Part shown: piece after piece, positions 60,622 through 64,000 of the stretch
Layout: every line of letters begins with the position of its first letter
How positions within the stretch are numbered: the first letter of the stretch is position 1
Program-made: the position numbers and the translations under genes
Notes under the pieces: generated by a model
Seen by the model: only the letters and a program-made list of their open reading frames with translations
Told to the model about the DNA's origin: nothing
Database searches by the model: none
NCBI GenBank assembly: GCA_900113425.1
Contig: FOZF01000002.1
Coordinates: 420,106 to 484,105 of the forward strand
Origin: Stenotrophomonas maltophilia
GTDB taxonomy: Bacteria > Pseudomonadota > Gammaproteobacteria > Xanthomonadales > Xanthomonadaceae
Reading direction: 5' to 3'
DNA length: 64,000 nucleotides

Positions 60622-63045
60622 ATGGGTAGGAGTGGCACGGACATTCACAGCCGCCGGGTACCGATGTCCCGTGGGCTGGGGCTGAGGTTTGCGCTGCTGA
60701 CGGGCATGGCGATCGGGCTGGTCGCACTGTCGGCGCTGATCCAGGAACTGCAGGCGGCTTCGACGGCGTGGATCGCCGGCCAGGGCTACTGGTCGCGTGG
60801 CCAGCAGGACGCGACGGCCGCTCTCAGCCGCTACCTGGCGCGGGGGGATGCCCGCGATCTGGAAGACGCCCGCCAGGCCCTGCGCGTGCCGATGGGAGAC
60901 CTGCAGGGACGCCTGGCGCTGGAGCAGCCGAGACCGGATATCGAGCGTGCCCGACAGGGCTTCCTGCAGGGCGGTAACGCGCGTGCCGATGTGCCGCGGC
61001 TGATCTTTTCATTCCGTCATGCCCGTGACCTCGGCGCCTTCCGTGAAGCGACCGCCCTCTGGCGGGCGACCGACGGCGACCTGATGGCCGTGCACCGGCT
61101 GGTCGATGAACTGCAGCATCGTCATGCCGACGGTCCACTGCCGGTCGCCGCGCGCGACCGGTACCTGCAGCAGCTCCGTGATCTCGACCGGCGGCTGCAG
61201 GTGCAGGCGCAGGCGTTTTCGCAGGCGCTGCTGCGGATGGCTGCGGCGGTACGGATGGCGACCCTGGTCGTCGGCGGCCTGTCGGTGCTGGCGATCAGCC
61301 TGATGGCAGTCGCCCTGGCGCGACGGGTCGGCAAGGATCTGACCGAGCATGAAAGCCGCTTCCGCGCGGCCTTCTATCAGGCCAACGTTGGCATGCTGAA
61401 GCTTGATGCCGGTGGCCGGGTGCTGGAAGCCAACCAGGCGATGGCGGACATCCTCGACCATCGCCGCGACGCGCTGCTGCAGATGTCGCTGGGTGACCTG
61501 CTGATGGAAGGAGAGCTGGTCATCGACGGTGTTGGCCGGATCGACTGGGAGCGTCAGCTGCGGCCGAGCGAGCTGCGCTTCCGCCGTCGCGACGGCAGCC
61601 TGGTATGGGGGCGCTGGAGCGGTACCGGCGTGCGCAGCTCCGGTGGCGGGCTGTCGGTGTTCGCGATTGTCGAGGATGTCAGCCAGAACCATGCGCTGGC
61701 CCGCGAGATCGAACACCATGCCAGCCACGATCCGCTGACGGGCCTGATCAACCGGCGCGAGATCGAGCGCCTGCTCGAACGTGCACTGCTGCAGGTGCGC
61801 GGCGAAGGGGGCAAGCACGCGTTGTGCTACATCAACCTGGACCATTTCAAGCTGGTCAATGACAGCTTCGGCCATGCCGCTGGCGACCAGATGCTGCGTG
61901 GTTTTGCTGACTATCTGGTTGCCGCCGTGCGCGAGGGCGACTGGGTTGGCCGGTTGGGCGCCGACGAATTCGCGGTGTTCCTGGCCCATGCGGGCCAGGA
62001 TGAGGCCAAGCGCGTGCTGCAGCGGGTGATCCGCAATCTTGGCCAGGCCACGTTCCCGATCAGCGAAGGGAGCCTGCAACTGAGCTGCAGCATCGGCGTA
62101 GTCGAGGTCAGCCAGGAGGCACCCGATGTCAACTGGCTGATGAGCGCAGCCGACAGTGCCTGTTACGCAGCCAAGCAGGCCGGTCGCAACCGCGTGCACT
62201 GTTTCAACGAGGACCGCATGGCGCTGGACGAACGGCGGCTGGAGGCCGAGCGCCTGCAGGGCGTGAGCCGGGCAATGGCCGAAAACCGCATGTTGCTGTA
62301 TGCGCAGCGCATCGCCCGGGTGGGTGACCCGGGCTATCTGCACTACGAGGTGCTGGTACGCATGCGCGACAGCGACGGTACGCTGCATCTGCCCGGCCAG
62401 TTCATGCCGGCCGTGGAGCGCTACGGCATGGCGGTGACACTGGACCGGCATGTGCTCGGCCTGCTGTTCCGGCACCTGCAGGTATGCCCGGCGCATGTGC
62501 GCCAGCTTGGCCTGTGCAACGTCAACGTCTCCGCACAGTCGATCGCCGAACCCAGCTTCCTGGCCTTCGTCTGCGACCTGCTGGAGCGCAACCGCGTACT
62601 GGCGTCCAAGCTCTGCTTCGAGATCACCGAGACGGCCGCGATCAGCAATCTGAGCCAGGCGCGGGCATTCATCGATGCGGTGAAGGCGCGTGGCTGCCGG
62701 CTGGCGCTGGACGATTTCGGCTCGGGTCTGTCTTCGTTCGGTTACCTGCGCCAGCTGCCGGCCGACATGCTGAAGATCGACGGTGCATTCGTGCGCGACA
62801 TGGATGTCGATCCGGTCAGTCATGCGACCGTGCGTGCGATCACCGAGCTGGGCCGCGAACTGCAGATGGAGGTCGTCGCCGAGTGGGTGGAGAGCAGCGA
62901 AGTGGCAGGGGCACTGACCCGGCTGGGCGTGCAGGGTCTGCAGGGCTATGCGATCGAGCGGCCGCAGCCGTTGGAGCGGATGACCCTGACCGACCTGCGG
63001 CCGGTCCGGCTGAAGGCGGTGAAGGGCCCGCCAGCCGCAGGCTGA
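60622..63045 (+). CDS. Membrane PAS-GGDEF-EAL c-di-GMP protein
   Basis: 807 residues. A GTG/ATG choice: ATG 60622 has GGGGGG seven bases upstream; ATG 60664 is also possible. One helix (about 20-40), a periplasmic four-helix-like domain (about 45-210), a second helix (about 213-236), a PAS domain (about 250-355), then GGDEF (about 365-525) and EAL (about 545-790). The GGDEF signature is GADEF, which may lower or abolish cyclase activity. The EAL motif is EVLVRM, a tolerated variant, and the other catalytic parts (NVNVSAQS, FEITET, LALDDFGSG, LKIDGAFV, VVAEWVES, LQGY) are intact. It probably degrades c-di-GMP in response to a periplasmic signal. Confidence 0.93.
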   Translation: MGRSGTDIHSRRVPMSRGLGLRFALLTGMAIGLVALSALIQELQAASTAWIAGQGYWSRGQQDATAALSRYLARGDARDLEDARQALRVPMGDLQGRLALEQPRPDIERARQGFLQGGNARADVPRLIFSFRHARDLGAFREATALWRATDGDLMAVHRLVDELQHRHADGPLPVAARDRYLQQLRDLDRRLQVQAQAFSQALLRMAAAVRMATLVVGGLSVLAISLMAVALARRVGKDLTEHESRFRAAFYQANVGMLKLDAGGRVLEANQAMADILDHRRDALLQMSLGDLLMEGELVIDGVGRIDWERQLRPSELRFRRRDGSLVWGRWSGTGVRSSGGGLSVFAIVEDVSQNHALAREIEHHASHDPLTGLINRREIERLLERALLQVRGEGGKHALCYINLDHFKLVNDSFGHAAGDQMLRGFADYLVAAVREGDWVGRLGADEFAVFLAHAGQDEAKRVLQRVIRNLGQATFPISEGSLQLSCSIGVVEVSQEAPDVNWLMSAADSACYAAKQAGRNRVHCFNEDRMALDERRLEAERLQGVSRAMAENRMLLYAQRIARVGDPGYLHYEVLVRMRDSDGTLHLPGQFMPAVERYGMAVTLDRHVLGLLFRHLQVCPAHVRQLGLCNVNVSAQSIAEPSFLAFVCDLLERNRVLASKLCFEITETAAISNLSQARAFIDAVKARGCRLALDDFGSGLSSFGYLRQLPADMLKIDGAFVRDMDVDPVSHATVRAITELGRELQMEVVAEWVESSEVAGALTRLGVQGLQGYAIERPQPLERMTLTDLRPVRLKAVKGPPAAG

Positions 63046-63151
63046 ACGACAGTCCGACGATTGTCTACACCTGCATGCCTCGGACGGCTGCGATAATGCA
63101 CGCCAGGGGCGACGCGCAGTGGGCGCGGGCGTAAGCAGAACAGGATGTGGC

Positions 63152-64000
63152 GTGGTCGTCAGGCAGTGGCAGTACGGAACTGGGGTGGTGCTGGTCGTGC
63201 TGCTGGTGTGGTTGGCAATGCCGTGGCCTGCGCAGGCCGGTGCGGCCATGTCCGGTCGCGACTACCTGCTGGTGGGCATTGCCACCGGCGAGCCTACGCC
63301 GCATCGCGCCTGTACCGCGCAGATGCTGGCCGGACCACGCCAGCAGGTATGGGTGCCGGCACCGCCGGCAGGCTGGTCGGGCGAACCCCAGGCCCTGGAT
63401 GTGTTCAATGTATTCGCGGGCGAAGTCCAGGTACGGCACGGCGACCGCGAGATCTGCGGCAACATGCATGATGCGCGTACCCGCGACTCGCGTTTCCGTG
63501 CCGGCGTGGGCCTGGTTGCGGTGCCGCCGGCCGGCAGTCACGAGCCGTTCCTGGTCTCGTGGCAGACGCCGCTGAAGGATCGTTGGGTTCCGACGCTGCG
63601 GCTCGGCGCACCCAGCCCGGTCCAGCAGAACGACACTGCGCGGCTGCTGGTCCGCGCGGCCTGCATCGCGGTGGCGCTGGCCTTGGCGCTGTCGGCACTG
63701 ATGGCCTATCTGACCACCCGTGATCGCAGCTTCCTGGTGTACATCGCGGGCACCGGCGTGCTGGTGCTGTGGCAGGCCATCCTCGGAGGCCTCAGCGGCT
63801 ATCCGGAGCCGTGGCTGCCGGTCGGCACGCGTGGTGCCTGGTGGCTGCTGGCGCTGACGGCAGCGAGCCAGGCACTGGTGCTGCCGGCCCTGTGGTGGCT
63901 GAACGGTGGCGACCGGTTGTGGCCGAAGTCGCGCCTGCTCCAGCAGATGGTCCTGTGGGTCCTGCTGGGCGTAGCCGTGCTGGTGCCATGGCTGCGCTGG
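63152..64000 (+). CDS. Signal-peptide/multi-TM protein, 3'-truncated; 7TMR-DISM-like sensor
   Basis: 283 residues are visible before the window ends, with no stop. GTG 63152 is preceded by AGGA six bases upstream. A hydrophobic signal peptide (VVLLVWLAMPWPAQA) is followed by a ~130-residue extracytoplasmic domain with SGRDYLLVGIATGE and QVRHGDREICGN. From about residue 168 membrane helices begin: LLVRAACIAVALALALSALM, FLVYIAGTGVLVLWQAIL and more. This layout resembles 7TMR-DISM sensors, which in this family usually carry a GGDEF domain or kinase beyond the helices. The end product cannot be seen, so a link to c-di-GMP is only inferred from the neighbour. Confidence 0.75.
   Translation, partial: MVVRQWQYGTGVVLVVLLVWLAMPWPAQAGAAMSGRDYLLVGIATGEPTPHRACTAQMLAGPRQQVWVPAPPAGWSGEPQALDVFNVFAGEVQVRHGDREICGNMHDARTRDSRFRAGVGLVAVPPAGSHEPFLVSWQTPLKDRWVPTLRLGAPSPVQQNDTARLLVRAACIAVALALALSALMAYLTTRDRSFLVYIAGTGVLVLWQAILGGLSGYPEPWLPVGTRGAWWLLALTAASQALVLPALWWLNGGDRLWPKSRLLQQMVLWVLLGVAVLVPWLRW

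Noticed and set aside
1..64000. Genomic island or prophage
   Set aside because: No integrase, transposase, phage gene, tRNA-flanked att site or obvious composition break was seen; most genes are core-type for the family.

Overview
The window is a dense, high-GC chromosomal segment from a gammaproteobacterium of the Xanthomonadaceae, most probably Stenotrophomonas (S. maltophilia group). The evidence is the gene content: a creBCD locus, a Zur-type regulator beside gltX, a ZnuD-like receptor, an NPP-type phosphodiesterase resembling the Xanthomonas enzyme, an adaA-alkA fusion with ogt, many c-di-GMP proteins, and short GTAG-type palindromic REP sequences between genes. I see no phage, transposase, integrase, tRNA, rRNA or CRISPR array. 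No gene-free stretch exceeds 300 bp.

Layout. 1-2.5 kb: the 3' part of an M16 double-domain peptidase, cut by the window edge. 2.5-9.3 kb (minus strand): a trimeric autotransporter adhesin, a secreted S8 protease, an EAL protein, a zinc-ribbon/CheW protein and an overlapping unknown small gene. 9.5-11.6 kb: a convergent histidine kinase/response regulator pair. 12.3-17 kb: a TolC-HlyD-ABC2-ABC2 export operon with no ATPase gene. 17-18.7 kb: argP and a divergent argO-like exporter. 18.7-19.7 kb: a ParD-like gene followed by a methionine aminopeptidase, behind a strong palindrome. 19.7-23.2 kb: VOC protein, phosphatase, and a divergent HxlR regulator/MFS exporter. 23.4-31.3 kb: FepA-like receptor, CDF zinc exporter, endonuclease V, gpmA, an M13 peptidase lipoprotein and an HD-GYP protein. 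31.3-36.4 kb: mfd, a GNAT enzyme, rlmJ. 36.4-42.1 kb: creB-creC-creD, an unknown small gene and an M28 peptidase. 42.2-44.2 kb: gltX and zur. 44.2-47.6 kb: a TetR-MFS-HlyD drug efflux operon. 47.9-51 kb: znuD-like receptor, MerC-domain protein, and the very short gene for ribosomal protein bTHX. 51.1-54.4 kb: NPP, ogt, adaA-alkA. 54.6-58.3 kb: two envelope proteins, MAPEG protein, a UbiH/UbiM-type hydroxylase, an S4 RNA-binding protein. 58.5-64 kb: deaD, a PAS-GGDEF-EAL protein, and the 5' part of a signal-peptide/multi-TM protein that runs off the window.

Themes. Zinc homeostasis: zur, a znuD-like receptor and MerC protein flanking overlapping Zur-type boxes, and a CDF exporter. c-di-GMP signalling: EAL, HD-GYP and GGDEF-EAL proteins, perhaps a fourth at the right edge. 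Envelope and drug stress: creBCD with a near-consensus cre tag, two efflux operons with local regulators, and an alkylation-repair operon. The points I would examine first are the adhesin/protease/EAL/CheW run, the ParD-like/methionine aminopeptidase pair with its palindrome, the ATPase-less ABC2 operon, and the Zur module.
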